From contig NZ_ATZF01000021.1 in NCBI RefSeq assembly GCF_000428065.1, positions 1 through 40,772 on the forward strand: DNA of 40,772 nucleotides, in the 5' to 3' direction. This document shows positions 1 through 7,707 of this stretch, piece by piece. Within the stretch, counting starts at the first letter, position 1. The number at the start of each line of letters is the position of its first letter. A model generated the notes under the pieces. That model was not told the DNA's origin. It made no database searches and saw only the letters and a list, made by a program, of their open reading frames with translations. The DNA is from Shimazuella kribbensis DSM 45090 (lineage in GTDB: Bacteria; Bacillota; Bacilli; Thermoactinomycetales; Thermoactinomycetaceae). The position numbers were made by a program, and so were the translations under genes.

Positions 1-118
1 GGTTGCCCACGTGTTACTCACCCGTTCGCCGCTAGGAACCGAAGTTCCTCGCTCGACTTGCATGTATTAGGCACGCCGCCAGCGTTCGTCCTGAGCCAGG
101 ATCAAACTCTCCATGTTA
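1..118 (-). rRNA. rrs: 16S ribosomal RNA, 5' end (partial)
   Basis: The reverse complement begins with the universal 16S opening (AGAGTTTGATCCTGGCTCAG) and continues through the V1 region to GGGTGAGTAACACGTGGGCAACC, where the window ends. Only about 118 nt are present and the gene runs off the left edge. The mature 5' end is placed by similarity to Bacillus 16S and could be off by a few bases. Its position next to bofA matches the B. subtilis rrnA locus near the origin (established knowledge). Confidence 0.97.
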
Positions 119-251
119 GAAAGCTTGTCTTGCTCATTTGCTATTGCTAGCTTGTTAAAAAAATTAACAGGTTTGTGATCTCACTCTTCAGTTTTCAAGG
201 AACAACTTCTTTTTTTCTTGCGTCATCCGCATTGTCGCGGCGACAAGTAAT

Positions 252-281
252 AATATAGCATGGGTGATTGTCTAAAGTCAA
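252..281 (-). promoter_or_regulatory. rRNA operon promoter
   Basis: On the minus strand a -35 TTGACT (276-281) and a -10 TATATT (252-257) are separated by 18 bp, pointing at the 16S gene. The leader of about 125 nt between promoter and 16S contains GTTGTTCCTTGAAAACTG, a sequence typical of Bacillales rRNA leaders. No second promoter was recognised further upstream. Confidence 0.7.
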
Positions 282-437
282 CACCTTTTTTTATTTTATT
301 TCTCAATCATTTATTTCATACTAAATAGCTGGAATTCTAATCTAGTGTAAGATATTTATTTTTAGACTGATCTATTCGTTATACTTGTATGAAAACAAAG
401 AACTGCCAAGTCATAAACGAACAATATAATATTTAAG

Positions 438-491
438 AAACTACAATAGTATCAGATTTTCTATCCTGTATTGTAGTTTATCATGATACTA
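438..491. repeat. Perfect 11-bp inverted repeat with competing hairpin
   Basis: AAACTACAATA (438-448) and TATTGTAGTTT (469-479) form perfect 11-bp arms around a 20-nt loop. TAGTATC (447-453) can instead pair with GATACTA (485-491), so two mutually exclusive hairpins are possible. It lies in the otherwise featureless AT-rich gap between the rRNA promoter and bofA (about 290-546), where no gene was seen. It lacks a clear T-run, so a terminator role is doubtful. Confidence 0.5.
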
Positions 492-546
492 CTTCGAGAA
501 AACTTAAATATATAGAGATATCCCTCTCATCATCTGAATCAACAAA

Positions 547-573
547 CCCTGCCTAAAGGCAGGGACTTTTTTT
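547..573. terminator. Terminator hairpin after bofA
   Basis: CCCTGCC (547-553) pairs with GGCAGGG (558-564) across a TAAA loop. The T-run follows on the plus strand (567-573), while on the minus strand the tail is TTTGTT. It sits immediately after the bofA stop codon and is the only terminator candidate for bofA, although its better T-tract faces the other way. Confidence 0.6.
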
Positions 574-844
574 AGGGCAAAATAAATAATTTTGTTGCTA
601 CAATATAAGCCAAACCAGGAAGTCTTAAAAATCCTACTGCTATTGCAGTAAGTATGTTAATAGGCAGGGTAAAGTGAAAAGATTGTCCTATAAAATTAAT
701 CAAAAAAATGACTAAACTTCCAATTGCGGAATAAAGTAATCCTTGCCACAACCAAATCAATGGTTGTTTCACTGATCTACTAATCAGCATAAAAAAAAGC
801 ACCCCACCAATACTTGCTATGATCCACCACTTTATGTCTAACAA
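572..844 (-). CDS. bofA: Pro-sigma-K processing inhibitor BofA
   Basis: This 90-residue membrane protein has about three hydrophobic segments. Its C-terminal stretch INILTAIAVGFLRLPGLA resembles the BofA signature (INxLTAxxxGFLGxPG). In B. subtilis BofA sits in the outer forespore membrane with SpoIVFA and SpoIVFB and holds back the protease that activates sigma-K late in sporulation (family knowledge). The start is a TTG preceded by AGAGGTGG at good spacing; there is no suitable ATG. The gene follows recR as in B. subtilis, but the small yaaL gene usually between them is missing. The identification rests on family motif, length and synteny together. It indicates a spore former. Confidence 0.88.
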   Translation of the reverse strand: MLDIKWWIIASIGGVLFFMLISRSVKQPLIWLWQGLLYSAIGSLVIFLINFIGQSFHFTLPINILTAIAVGFLRLPGLAYIVATKLFILP

Positions 845-930
845 TTAACCCACCTCTTATCCCCATAATCTTGCTTTACTTAACAATATGGGACAAGATA
901 CAAATTCATTACTCCCCCTTTTCAATTTTT

Positions 931-961
931 TATATAAAAAAAAGCGGAGTCTATCCCCGCT
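931..961 (-). terminator. Terminator after recR
   Basis: On the minus strand AGCGGGG-ATAGA-CTCCGCT forms a 7-bp stem (one G-U pair) followed by eight T. It ends the dnaX-ybaB-recR unit and separates it from bofA. Confidence 0.85.
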
Positions 962-980
962 GATTTACATTTTATTTTAT

Positions 981-1577
981 TTATACTTCTCGTCTTCCTT
1001 CTAACGCCTTAGTAAGTGTAACTTCATCGGCATATTCCAAATCACCACCAACAGGAAGACCATGTGCAATCCTTGTAACTTTTATGCCAAAGGGTCTTAC
1101 AAGACGAGACAAATACATCGCTGTGGCTTCGCCTTCCATATTAGGATTGGTTGCTAGAATAAGCTCTTTTACTTTTTCATCCGACAATCGTTCTAACAGA
1201 GCAGGAATTTTAAGTTGTTCCGGACCAATTCCCTCAATAGGAGAAATGGCACCTCCAAGGACATGATACATGCCATTAAACTCTCTGGTTCTTTCCATGG
1301 CTATTAAATCTTTGGTCTCTTGGATTACACAAATAACCGAAGTATCTCTGCTCTTATCTTGACAAATTTGGCATATATCTTGATCCGATATATTTTGACA
1401 AACCGTACAAATTTTTAAATCCCTTTTTACTTGAATGAGAGCTTGAGCAAAATCAGCAACATCTTCGTCATCCATTTTTAAAATTGTAAAAGCTAGCCGC
1501 TGCGCAGTCTTGGCACCAATACCAGGAAGTCTTTGAAATCCGTCAATTAAATTTACAATCGGCTCAGGTAAATACAA
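981..1577 (-). CDS. recR: Recombination mediator protein RecR
   Basis: The 198-residue protein matches RecR along its length. It has an N-terminal helix-hairpin-helix around [14 protein letters not shown] (residues 17-30), a four-cysteine zinc finger (CTVCQN... CQICQDK, residues about 57-72), and a Toprim domain. The C-terminal part contains [12 protein letters not shown] and [17 protein letters not shown]. RecR works with RecO and RecF to load RecA on gapped DNA (family knowledge). The start is TTG with GGTGA six bases upstream, placed 14 nt after the ybaB stop. The dnaX-ybaB-recR arrangement is widely conserved. Nothing in the sequence suggests inactivation. Confidence 0.97.
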   Translation of the reverse strand: MYLPEPIVNLIDGFQRLPGIGAKTAQRLAFTILKMDDEDVADFAQALIQVKRDLKICTVCQNISDQDICQICQDKSRDTSVICVIQETKDLIAMERTREFNGMYHVLGGAISPIEGIGPEQLKIPALLERLSDEKVKELILATNPNMEGEATAMYLSRLVRPFGIKVTRIAHGLPVGGDLEYADEVTLTKALEGRREV

Positions 1578-1591
1578 CGATATTCACCTAC

Positions 1592-1903
1592 CTAAAAAAG
1601 CCCTGGAATATTTAATCCGCCAGTCAATTTACCAAGATCTTTCGAAGTTGCATCATCTACTTGCTTTTGAGCTTCATTAAATGCTGCTATGATCAAATCT
1701 TGTAACATCTCTACATCATCTGGATCTACTACATCTGGCTGAATGGATAGATCGACTAATTGTTTTTTGCCGTTAACTGTAACTTTTATTACTCCGCCAC
1801 CAGCTGTACCTTCAAATTCTTTTGCTTCTAGCTCTTGCTGAGCCTTCATCAATTGATCTTGCATTTTTTTCATTTGTTTCATCATTTGATTCATTTGTTT
1901 CAT
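1592..1903 (-). CDS. ybaB: YbaB/EbfC family nucleoid-associated protein
   Basis: This is a 103-residue protein with a Met-, Gln- and Lys-rich N-terminal helix followed by the conserved [16 protein letters not shown] and [21 protein letters not shown] segments, ending in GLNIPGLF. Family members are small dimeric DNA-binding proteins; the B. subtilis homologue is YaaK. The ATG at 1903 was chosen because GAGAGGAAAAG stands just upstream. A TTG at 1921 would add MRGKDN, which resembles the annotated YaaK start, but it has a poorer ribosome binding site. It lies between dnaX and recR with short gaps and is presumably cotranscribed. Confidence 0.93.
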   Translation of the reverse strand: MKQMNQMMKQMKKMQDQLMKAQQELEAKEFEGTAGGGVIKVTVNGKKQLVDLSIQPDVVDPDDVEMLQDLIIAAFNEAQKQVDDATSKDLGKLTGGLNIPGLF

Positions 1904-1924
1904 ATTATCTTTTCCTCTCAAAAA

Positions 1925-3520
1925 TTATTTTTCCACAGTAACTAAATCTTCACCAAACAAAGAGATTGCTTTCTTTACTATATCATCAGGAGCCTCAGGT
2001 TCGGAGGGGGTTGCAACAGATATTTCATTCCTACCTCTTTGATTTTCCCATTCTTCTCGTGTACAAACTTTCAACTCATAAGCTTTATGTAAAACTTTTT
2101 CCAGTTCTTGTTCAATAAGCTGTTTATTCTCTGCTTTGAGTACGGTATCCCGATGAAAAGCACCTTTCATCGCAATAGTAATGGTATGATCTGTTGTCTC
2201 GACGATTTCGCCATCAGCTAACCAAGCGTGCAAAGTCACTCGTTGCTGTTTAATGGATTGGAGAATCCCTGGCCAAATTTGACTAACAGAAGAATGTACT
2301 ACTACAGAACCTTGATCTGCATGAGGATCTATCTTTTTTGGTTCATTTTTTTGCTCTTGATTCATCTTCTTTTGTGGTATTTCTATTGTACTTGTATTTG
2401 TTCCTATATGTTGCATAGACACTTGCTCTTGTGTTACTTGAATGTTGTGGGGTGTGAATGTACTCGTTTGACGTATAATGAAGAGCTCTAATAAAACTTG
2501 AGGAAATTGAACCCATTTCAATTGTTGTTGGATCAATACTAATGCATCTATCCATTGCATCAATTGATCTGTTTCATACTGCTGCGTTTTATTTCGAATT
2601 GCTTCTGAAATACTAGCCTTTTCTACAGATGTTTTTGCTAATAAGATATCTCTTGTTATGAGTAATAAATCTTGTACCACTTGATCTACTTCGATGCCAT
2701 AGGTGATAAAATCATCGATTTGCTGTAAGGCAGCAGATCTGTCTTTTGTTTGTAAATAACTAAGTAGCTGAAGCAAAGAGTGCTCCGAAACTCCTCCGAT
2801 AATGGAGAGCACCACGTCTTCCGTCAAACCATTCTCTGAAAAAGAAATGGCCTGATCTAAAAGACTCAATGCATCCCGAAGTCCCCCATCAGCAACTCGA
2901 GCTATTTGCTCCAATGCAGCTAAATCTGCTGTTATTCCCTCTTGTTCTACTACAAACTGCAATCTCTGTACCACATGTTGATGCGGGATTCGCCGAAATG
3001 GGAATCGTTGGCATCGGGAAATAATGGTTGCTGGTAATTTGTGTGGCTCTGTTGTCGCTAGAATAAAAATAACATGAGCAGGCGGCTCTTCTAACGTTTT
3101 TAATAAAGCATTAAAGGCTTCCGTCGTCAACATATGAACTTCATCAATAATATAAACTTTGTAACGAACTTCTGTAGGTGCATATTTTACTTTATCTCGT
3201 AGATCACGTATTTCATCAACACCGCGATTGGATGCAGCATCAATTTCAATAACGTCTAATAATGTACCCTTCGTTATCGATTTACATGATTCACATTCAT
3301 TACATGGCTCGGCGGCCGGTCCGTGTTTACAATTTACTGCTTTAGCAAATATCTTAGCTGCACTAGTTTTCCCTGTCCCTCTTGGACCACTAAACAAGTA
3401 AGCATGAGAGATATGTCCTCCAGTAAGTGAATTTGCTAAGGTAGTGGTAACATGTTCCTGACCTACTAAATCGCGAAAATGTTGCGGTCTCCAAACACGA
3501 TATAACGCTCGATAGGACAT
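1925..3520 (-). CDS. dnaX: DNA polymerase III subunit gamma/tau
   Basis: The 531-residue clamp-loader ATPase has an N-terminal AAA+ module. Walker A is GPRGTGKTSAAK (residues about 45-56), the zinc-binding cysteines lie around residues 64-79 (CKHG... CNECESC), Walker B is IIDEVHML, sensor 1 is ILATTEPHKLPATI and the SRC arginine-finger motif is ISRCQRFPF. The C-terminal third is less conserved, as usual for tau regions. It loads the beta clamp and bridges the replisome (family knowledge). Length is slightly below the B. subtilis protein (about 563). It begins the dnaX-ybaB-recR unit and has its own candidate promoter. No obvious programmed-frameshift slippery run was recognised. Confidence 0.97.
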   Translation of the reverse strand: MSYRALYRVWRPQHFRDLVGQEHVTTTLANSLTGGHISHAYLFSGPRGTGKTSAAKIFAKAVNCKHGPAAEPCNECESCKSITKGTLLDVIEIDAASNRGVDEIRDLRDKVKYAPTEVRYKVYIIDEVHMLTTEAFNALLKTLEEPPAHVIFILATTEPHKLPATIISRCQRFPFRRIPHQHVVQRLQFVVEQEGITADLAALEQIARVADGGLRDALSLLDQAISFSENGLTEDVVLSIIGGVSEHSLLQLLSYLQTKDRSAALQQIDDFITYGIEVDQVVQDLLLITRDILLAKTSVEKASISEAIRNKTQQYETDQLMQWIDALVLIQQQLKWVQFPQVLLELFIIRQTSTFTPHNIQVTQEQVSMQHIGTNTSTIEIPQKKMNQEQKNEPKKIDPHADQGSVVVHSSVSQIWPGILQSIKQQRVTLHAWLADGEIVETTDHTITIAMKGAFHRDTVLKAENKQLIEQELEKVLHKAYELKVCTREEWENQRGRNEISVATPSEPEAPDDIVKKAISLFGEDLVTVEK

Positions 3521-3557
3521 CAGGGAAACACCATCCTATATTTTAAATTCAACCCTC

Positions 3558-3587
3558 ATCATACTACAACTTGCGTTCTCTTTCCAA
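3558..3587 (-). promoter_or_regulatory. Candidate dnaX promoter
   Basis: On the minus strand TTGGAA (3582-3587) and TATGAT (3558-3563) are 18 bp apart, about 40 bp before the dnaX start. The -35 overlaps the T-run of the upstream kinase terminator, so the two units are tightly packed. Confidence 0.45.
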
Positions 3588-3618
3588 AAAAACAACCCAT
3601 CTCACGAAGAGAGGGTTG
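3586..3618 (-). terminator. Terminator after the histidine kinase gene
   Basis: On the minus strand CAACCCTCTC-TTCG-TGAGATGGGTTG forms a long stem with one bulge and a UUCG loop, followed by seven T. It overlaps the last codons of the kinase gene. Confidence 0.85.
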
Positions 3619-4756
3619 CAAGTGGCAAATAGATATGAAAGGTTGTCCCATGTTCATTGGAGTGAACTTCCATTTTGCCATTCAGTTCTCTCAGGATTTG
3701 TTTACAGATGGGTAAACCGAGTCCTGTTCCATTTTCTTTGGTTGTATAGAAAGGATCAAATACTTTCTCCATCAAGCATACTGGAATGCCTGGACCTTGA
3801 TCCGTAATTTCAACCATTGCATACTTTTGAAGTTCATCTTTCCTTATGGAAATCGATAATACTCCATCACTTATCATTGCTTCAATTGCATTTTTGCATA
3901 AGTTCAAAATCACTTGTTTGATCAGTTCACTGTCTGCTTTGATTTGCAAAAAACATTCTACTTCTTGATGGAATTTCAGCTCGATATTATGTAGGGTTGC
4001 TTCACTCTGTACGATAGGGAGAATCTCATCAATTGATTCTTGAAGCATAATCGTAGAGATTTGACGATTAACAAGACGAGGCTTACTCAGCAATAGAAAC
4101 TCACTTACTAAGCTGTTGATGCGGTTAATTTCTTTTAACATGATATCAATATATGCCTGTTCTTTTTGTTGACCATTCTCTTTTAACTTATGGCCAATCA
4201 CTTGTAAAAAACCACGTATAGAGGTGAGTGGATTTCGTATTTCATGTGCTGTTCCAGCAGCTATTTGGCCAATTGTTGCCAGTCTATTGCTTAATTGCGC
4301 CTGTTTTGTAAGTGAATCAAATTCGGTTTTATTTTCCATCATGAAGAGATCTCCATTGAAATCAGATTCATTATTGTGAATACGTCTCCTTCGTATAAGG
4401 AAAAGATGCCTCCCTTCCGAAGTTTCCCATTCAAGTTCCATTTCATTTTGCTGTGGATGTGTATTGGTTAGGAAAGAGATGAATTGTTTGTAATTAGGTT
4501 GTGAGGGATCGAGTTGTGAAATGACGTGGTCAACGGGACGATATAATACTTCATCACGGTCTAAGCCTAGATATCGACTTGAAATGCTGTTCCATTCTAC
4601 CATAGAGCCTCGATGATCAATTAACCAAATTCCAATCTGCATTTGAGAAAACAAATCGGTCATATGCTCATAGTGTGGAAACGGGTAGGAATTTACCATC
4701 GAATAAGAAGTATGATCTTCCGATCTACGAACGATACTTGCATCTACATGGATCAT
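3602..4756 (-). CDS. PAS-domain sensor histidine kinase (sporulation-kinase-like)
   Basis: This soluble kinase of about 384 residues has no membrane segment. A PAS-like region (QIGIWLIDHRGSMVEWN, GLDRDEVLYRPVDHVI) precedes a HisKA domain with the phosphoacceptor H in GTAHEIRNPLTSIRGF. A HATPase domain follows, with N box NLCKNAIEAM, G1 DQGPGIP, F box FDPFYTTK and G2 GTGLGL. Such PAS kinases often feed the sporulation phosphorelay or an orphan regulator; no response regulator is adjacent, so the target is unknown. The start is uncertain. ATG 4756 follows GGTGGA at good spacing, whereas a TTG at 4864 and ATG at 4831 have poor ribosome sites. It lies between the SRP RNA and dnaX, a place where B. 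subtilis has no gene. Confidence 0.88.
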   Translation of the reverse strand: MIHVDASIVRRSEDHTSYSMVNSYPFPHYEHMTDLFSQMQIGIWLIDHRGSMVEWNSISSRYLGLDRDEVLYRPVDHVISQLDPSQPNYKQFISFLTNTHPQQNEMELEWETSEGRHLFLIRRRRIHNNESDFNGDLFMMENKTEFDSLTKQAQLSNRLATIGQIAAGTAHEIRNPLTSIRGFLQVIGHKLKENGQQKEQAYIDIMLKEINRINSLVSEFLLLSKPRLVNRQISTIMLQESIDEILPIVQSEATLHNIELKFHQEVECFLQIKADSELIKQVILNLCKNAIEAMISDGVLSISIRKDELQKYAMVEITDQGPGIPVCLMEKVFDPFYTTKENGTGLGLPICKQILRELNGKMEVHSNEHGTTFHIYLPLATLSS

Positions 4757-4950
4757 TGATTCCACCACACTATCACTTTCCTTGAAACCATACAAAACAA
4801 CCACCAGTCCAGAAAAGAAATTATTTATCATCTTACGATCAAATAGATCAATACAGGGGTGCAAATGGTACCAAGTTTATACTAGTTACATTCTCTTTTT
4901 TTCCTTTTCTTCCTTCTTTTTTGTATATTTTTTCCATTTAAAATCAGAAA

Positions 4951-4989
4951 AATCAGCTCAGTGAAATTTTGGTTCACTGAGCTGATTTT
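4951..4989. terminator. Bidirectional terminator after the SRP RNA
   Basis: AATCAGCTCAGTGAA (4951-4965) and TTCACTGAGCTGATT (4973-4987) are perfect 15-bp arms with a 7-nt loop and T-runs on both sides. It lies about 50 nt beyond the mature SRP RNA 3' end, so the primary transcript would be roughly 365 nt and need 3' trimming. Confidence 0.85.
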
Positions 4990-5040
4990 TTCCGTTTTAT
5001 CACTATATACATAACATGTTTTTATTGTAATGAAATATGT

Positions 5041-5313
5041 AAGCCGTGCACCTATCTTTGACTTATCTGTCCAAGCGGTAACTTCCCTTCCAGCTCAAAT
5101 CAGGCAACCCTACGGCACACGAGTGGTCAACCTTAGTGCTGCTTCCGTCAGGACCTGACACGGTTCAGAAGTACTCGTTGCGTAGGACCCAATCGTCAAC
5201 ACTGTCCAGAAAGGCCAAGCCTCACACAGAATAAGCCTCAGATAGGAATTCAACCCTGCTAAGGCGGATTGCAAGTTACAGGGCACCGCCACCTCCCCAT
5301 CTAGCACGGCAAA
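5041..5313 (-). ncRNA. ffs: Signal recognition particle RNA, large bacterial type (scRNA)
   Basis: The minus strand contains the SRP RNA landmarks in order. These are the 5' GCCGTGCTAGATGGGGAGGT, the Alu-domain GGTGCCCTGTAACTTGC, the Ffh-binding domain IV hairpin GTCAGGTCCTGACGGAAGCA, and a 3' end (GGTGCACGGC) that pairs with the 5' end. The length of about 272 nt equals the Bacillus scRNA class with an Alu domain rather than the 114-nt 4.5S form. In Bacillus the scr gene lies directly before dnaX; here a kinase gene intervenes. Ends are set by the terminal pairing and may be off by 1-3 nt. Confidence 0.96.
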
Positions 5314-5317
5314 AACT

Positions 5318-5346
5318 ATCTTATCACAAATCGAGACAAACAACAA
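5318..5346 (-). promoter_or_regulatory. SRP RNA promoter
   Basis: On the minus strand TTGTTG (5341-5346) and TAAGAT (5318-5323) are 17 bp apart. Transcription would begin within a few bases of the mature 5' end, so little 5' processing is expected. Confidence 0.6.
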
Positions 5347-5369
5347 CAGGAGAAACATATCGCTTTTTA

Positions 5370-5398
5370 TTGACAAATTATTTTTTATGTAATAAATT
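5370..5398 (+). promoter_or_regulatory. Promoter of the HTH-small protein-clpP operon
   Basis: TTGACA (5370-5375) and TAAATT (5393-5398) are separated by 17 bp, giving a strong sigma-A-like promoter about 40 bp before the HTH gene. It is divergent from the SRP RNA promoter, with 24 bp between the two -35 boxes. No clear palindromic operator was seen on it. Confidence 0.65.
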
Positions 5399-5441
5399 AT
5401 TTTTACGTAGTAATCATGTTTTAAAGAAGGTGACTTCAAAT

Positions 5442-6050
5442 ATGAACCAACCTATACAAGATACATATTTAGTTGAACTGCCAGAACAAGCGTCTGCATT
5501 AATTAATCCACTTCGTGCAGAAATTTTAGCTCAACTCAAACAACCTAGTTCAGCTACAGAAGTAGCCAAAAAGTTGAACGAGACACCTCAGCGGATCAAC
5601 TATCATCTCAAAACGTTACAAAGAGTCGGGTTAGTGACAAAAGTCGGATCCCGTCAAGTAAGAAACTTAGTAGAAGTTCTTTACCAGAGCATAGCAAAAA
5701 CTTTTCTACTTGCTGAAACCCTTTCCATAAGCAAAGAAACCATACAAAAGATAAAAGACCAAGGCTCCTTGCTCCATCTGATACACACCTCAGAACGTAT
5801 GAAAAAAGATGCCCTTATGCTCATGGAACAATCCGATGAGAATGAAGTAATACCAAGTGCTTCCTTACAGATGCAGGTAAACCTTGCTCATGAATCCATC
5901 CGAGAACAGTTTGTCGAAGATTATGTTTCGTTAGTCAAAGATTTAGTAGAAAGATACCACTCAGAAAAACAAAAAACACATCCTTATCAAGTCGTACTAT
6001 CTGTTTATCCTGATTTGAACCAAAGGAGTGATCGTAAAGATGAGAAATAA
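5442..6050 (+). CDS. ArsR-type winged-helix transcriptional regulator
   Basis: The 202-residue protein has an ArsR/HTH_20-like domain at residues about 20-75, containing INPLRAEILAQLKQPSSATE, INYHLKTLQRVGLVTKVG and a beta-wing-like VGSRQVRNLVEV. The remainder is mostly helical with no recognised enzyme motif and no CxC-type metal site. The N-terminal location of the HTH and the long helical C-terminus suggest a ligand- or partner-sensing regulator. ATG 5442 was chosen because AAGGTG precedes it. The stop overlaps the start of the next small gene by 11 nt, and a clpP gene follows, so the three are very likely one operon. Its target is unknown; control of its own operon is a reasonable guess only. 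Confidence 0.82.
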   Translation: MNQPIQDTYLVELPEQASALINPLRAEILAQLKQPSSATEVAKKLNETPQRINYHLKTLQRVGLVTKVGSRQVRNLVEVLYQSIAKTFLLAETLSISKETIQKIKDQGSLLHLIHTSERMKKDALMLMEQSDENEVIPSASLQMQVNLAHESIREQFVEDYVSLVKDLVERYHSEKQKTHPYQVVLSVYPDLNQRSDRKDEK

Positions 6051-6264
6051 AAAAGATGGGTCAAAAAACGCAGAATCAACAGTGATTTGGAAAACAACTG
6101 TGAAACCAGAAGTAAAAGGAAATATCGTGCAATTTCCAACTCATCTCGAATCGACCTACCAAGAAATACCTGTTCATCACGAAAAGCAAGTAAGGTTAAA
6201 AATAGTTTCGTCTGGATTTGGCAGAAATAACACCTTATCTACTCGTATGCAGTTGGCGGCATAA
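6040..6264 (+). CDS. Small protein with ssrA-like C-terminus (LAA), upstream of clpP
   Basis: This 74-residue basic protein is not recognised. It has no membrane segment or cysteine. It starts with [13 protein letters not shown], has [11 protein letters not shown] in the middle, and ends in RMQLAA. The final LAA matches the C-terminus of bacterial ssrA tags, which ClpX recognises. The ATG at 6040 lies inside the 3' end of the regulator gene (11-nt overlap), with AAAGGAG 11 nt upstream; a GTG at 6028 is too close to that site. The clpP paralogue starts 28 nt after its stop. Overlap, ribosome site and operon position support a real gene, but there is no homology evidence. A role as a Clp substrate or adaptor is inference. 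Confidence 0.6.
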   Translation: MRNKKDGSKNAESTVIWKTTVKPEVKGNIVQFPTHLESTYQEIPVHHEKQVRLKIVSSGFGRNNTLSTRMQLAA

Positions 6265-6292
6265 GAAATTCACTCCAGAGAGGATGATAAAA

Positions 6293-6886
6293 ATGCATGT
6301 GCCTTATATTGTAGAACAAACAAAGCATGGTGAAAGAACATACGATATTTACTCTAGAATGCTAAAAGATCGGATTATTTTTTTAGGATCAGAAATCAAT
6401 GACCAAGTAGCAAATGCGATAATTGCACAATTGCTATTTCTCGCGGCAGAAGATGATGAAAAAGATATTCATATGTATATCAATTCACCAGGAGGCTCCG
6501 TCCCCGCAGGCCTTGCGATTTTTGATACGATGCAGTTTATTAAACCTGATGTATCCACAATTGCCGTAGGTTTTGCCGCTTCTATGGGAGCTACCATATT
6601 AGTTGGTGGTGCACTTGGAAAAAGGATGGCGTTACCAAATACAGAAGTCTTAATCCATCAGCCATGGGTACAACAAATCCATGGTCAAGCAAGTGATATT
6701 GAGATACGAGCCAAAAACATGTTAAAAACCAGAAATGTGTTAAATGGAATTTATGCAGAACGTTGTGGAAAATCAATCGAAGAGATTGAAAGAGATACGG
6801 ATCGTGACAACTATTTGAGTGCAGAAGAAGCTTTAGCATATGGGATTATCGATAAAATAATAACACGGAAAGATTTGAAAGGATAA
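6293..6886 (+). CDS. clpP: ATP-dependent Clp protease proteolytic subunit (ClpP paralogue)
   Basis: The 197-residue protein is ClpP along its whole length. Catalytic Ser97 lies in GFAASMGA, His122 in LIHQP, and Asp in the ERDTDRDN motif (about residue 168-170), so the triad looks intact. It starts like housekeeping ClpP ([23 protein letters not shown]). It departs from the usual sequence at [21 protein letters not shown] and at the [20 protein letters not shown] handle region. Its operon with an ArsR-type regulator and a small LAA-ended protein is unlike the usual solitary clpP, so I infer a second ClpP. ATG 6293 has GAGAGG at good spacing. ClpP forms a double-heptamer that degrades substrates fed by ClpX or ClpC (family knowledge). 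Confidence 0.93.
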   Translation: MHVPYIVEQTKHGERTYDIYSRMLKDRIIFLGSEINDQVANAIIAQLLFLAAEDDEKDIHMYINSPGGSVPAGLAIFDTMQFIKPDVSTIAVGFAASMGATILVGGALGKRMALPNTEVLIHQPWVQQIHGQASDIEIRAKNMLKTRNVLNGIYAERCGKSIEEIERDTDRDNYLSAEEALAYGIIDKIITRKDLKG

Positions 6887-6887
6887 G

Positions 6888-6916
6888 AAAGCGGCTGAAA
6901 ATAGCCGCTTTTTTTC
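6888..6916 (+). terminator. Terminator after clpP
   Basis: AAAGCGGCT (6888-6896) pairs with AGCCGCTTT (6903-6911), followed by a T-run. It also lies at the end of the convergent tetR gene and may serve both. Confidence 0.85.
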
Positions 6917-7607
6917 ATCTATGTAATTGAGCTGTAAGCCCATCTAATAACACACCAACCCCAAAATGAAATTCTTCATCCCAATCTGGTTTCGTTATAT
7001 CCATTGCTAAACGAACAAGATGGGGAAATTGATTTTTTGGCAGTGTTTCGAAGAAAGTGGTAATCGCGTCATCCTCTTGTCCTTCTGTTTCATTTGTAAG
7101 TTTCTTAATACGAAACTCTTCTGCTACAAACCCAACAACATGATTTTTCAATATAGAGGAAACCCAAGGTATCTGTCTATCAGCAAAGCCTGCTTCCGCC
7201 AAAACCCCGTATAACCATTCGATTTGAAGTAATCGATGATAACTTGCCGCTATACTTGCTGTAAAAATCTCTACTGCACTAGGATAGGTTTTTAGAGCAT
7301 TACGAAAAGCATTTGACCATGCTATAAGTTGATTTTGCCAAGAAAGTGATTTATCTAACCATTCTTCCCCCATCTGTATACTTATTTTATCTGCTAGTAA
7401 TTGTAAAAGTTCTTCTTTGTTCTTCACATGATAGTACAATGCCGCCGCTTTAACTTCTAATTTATTCGCTATTTTTCGCATGCTTAGCTCTTTTAAGCTC
7501 ATCTGTAGTAACAATTGCAGGGCTGCTTCTACTATTCGATCTTGACTCAAAGGATGTAAAGATTCTTCTTTTGGATAACCAATTATTTTTTTAATACTTT
7601 TAGACAT
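6915..7607 (-). CDS. TetR/AcrR family repressor (TetR_C_1 type)
   Basis: The 230-residue regulator has an HTH at residues about 25-70 (IVEAALQLLL... LSMRKIANKLEVKAAALYYHVKNKEELL). The AALYYHVKNKEELL form and overall length resemble the TetR class itself more than AcrR, and the helical C-terminal ligand-binding domain ends in GVGVLLDGLTAQL. The start has AAGGAG eight bases upstream. It is divergent from the metallo-beta-lactamase-fold gene, and the shared 100-bp region contains two operator-like palindromes, so it very probably represses that operon and itself. The ligand is unknown. Confidence 0.9.
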   Translation of the reverse strand: MSKSIKKIIGYPKEESLHPLSQDRIVEAALQLLLQMSLKELSMRKIANKLEVKAAALYYHVKNKEELLQLLADKISIQMGEEWLDKSLSWQNQLIAWSNAFRNALKTYPSAVEIFTASIAASYHRLLQIEWLYGVLAEAGFADRQIPWVSSILKNHVVGFVAEEFRIKKLTNETEGQEDDAITTFFETLPKNQFPHLVRLAMDITKPDWDEEFHFGVGVLLDGLTAQLHR

Positions 7608-7624
7608 TTTTAACTCCTTTTAGC

Positions 7625-7684
7625 TTGACAAATAATCTGTATTCCTTTATTCTAACATCGTTAAAACAATTTAACACTGTTAGA
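7625..7684 (+). promoter_or_regulatory. Promoter with two TetR-type operators
   Basis: TTGACA (7625-7630) and TATTCT (7648-7653) are 17 bp apart. Two TAAC-N3-GTTA palindromes stand at 7653-7663 and 7672-7682, 19 bp centre to centre. Together TCTAACATCGTTAAA and TTTAACACTGTTAGA form a larger dyad (13 of 15 positions). The first site overlaps the -10 and the second lies in the early transcribed region, so bound repressor would block the plus-strand promoter. Confidence 0.7.
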
Positions 7685-7707
7685 AAATGAATTGGTGGTA
7701 ATTTATA

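Noticed and set aside
2228-2555. Open frames in other registers inside dnaX
   Set aside because: They are low-complexity shadows of the conserved dnaX frame without ribosome sites.
5110-5439. 109-codon frame over the SRP RNA
   Set aside because: The region is the structured SRP RNA; the open frame is incidental.
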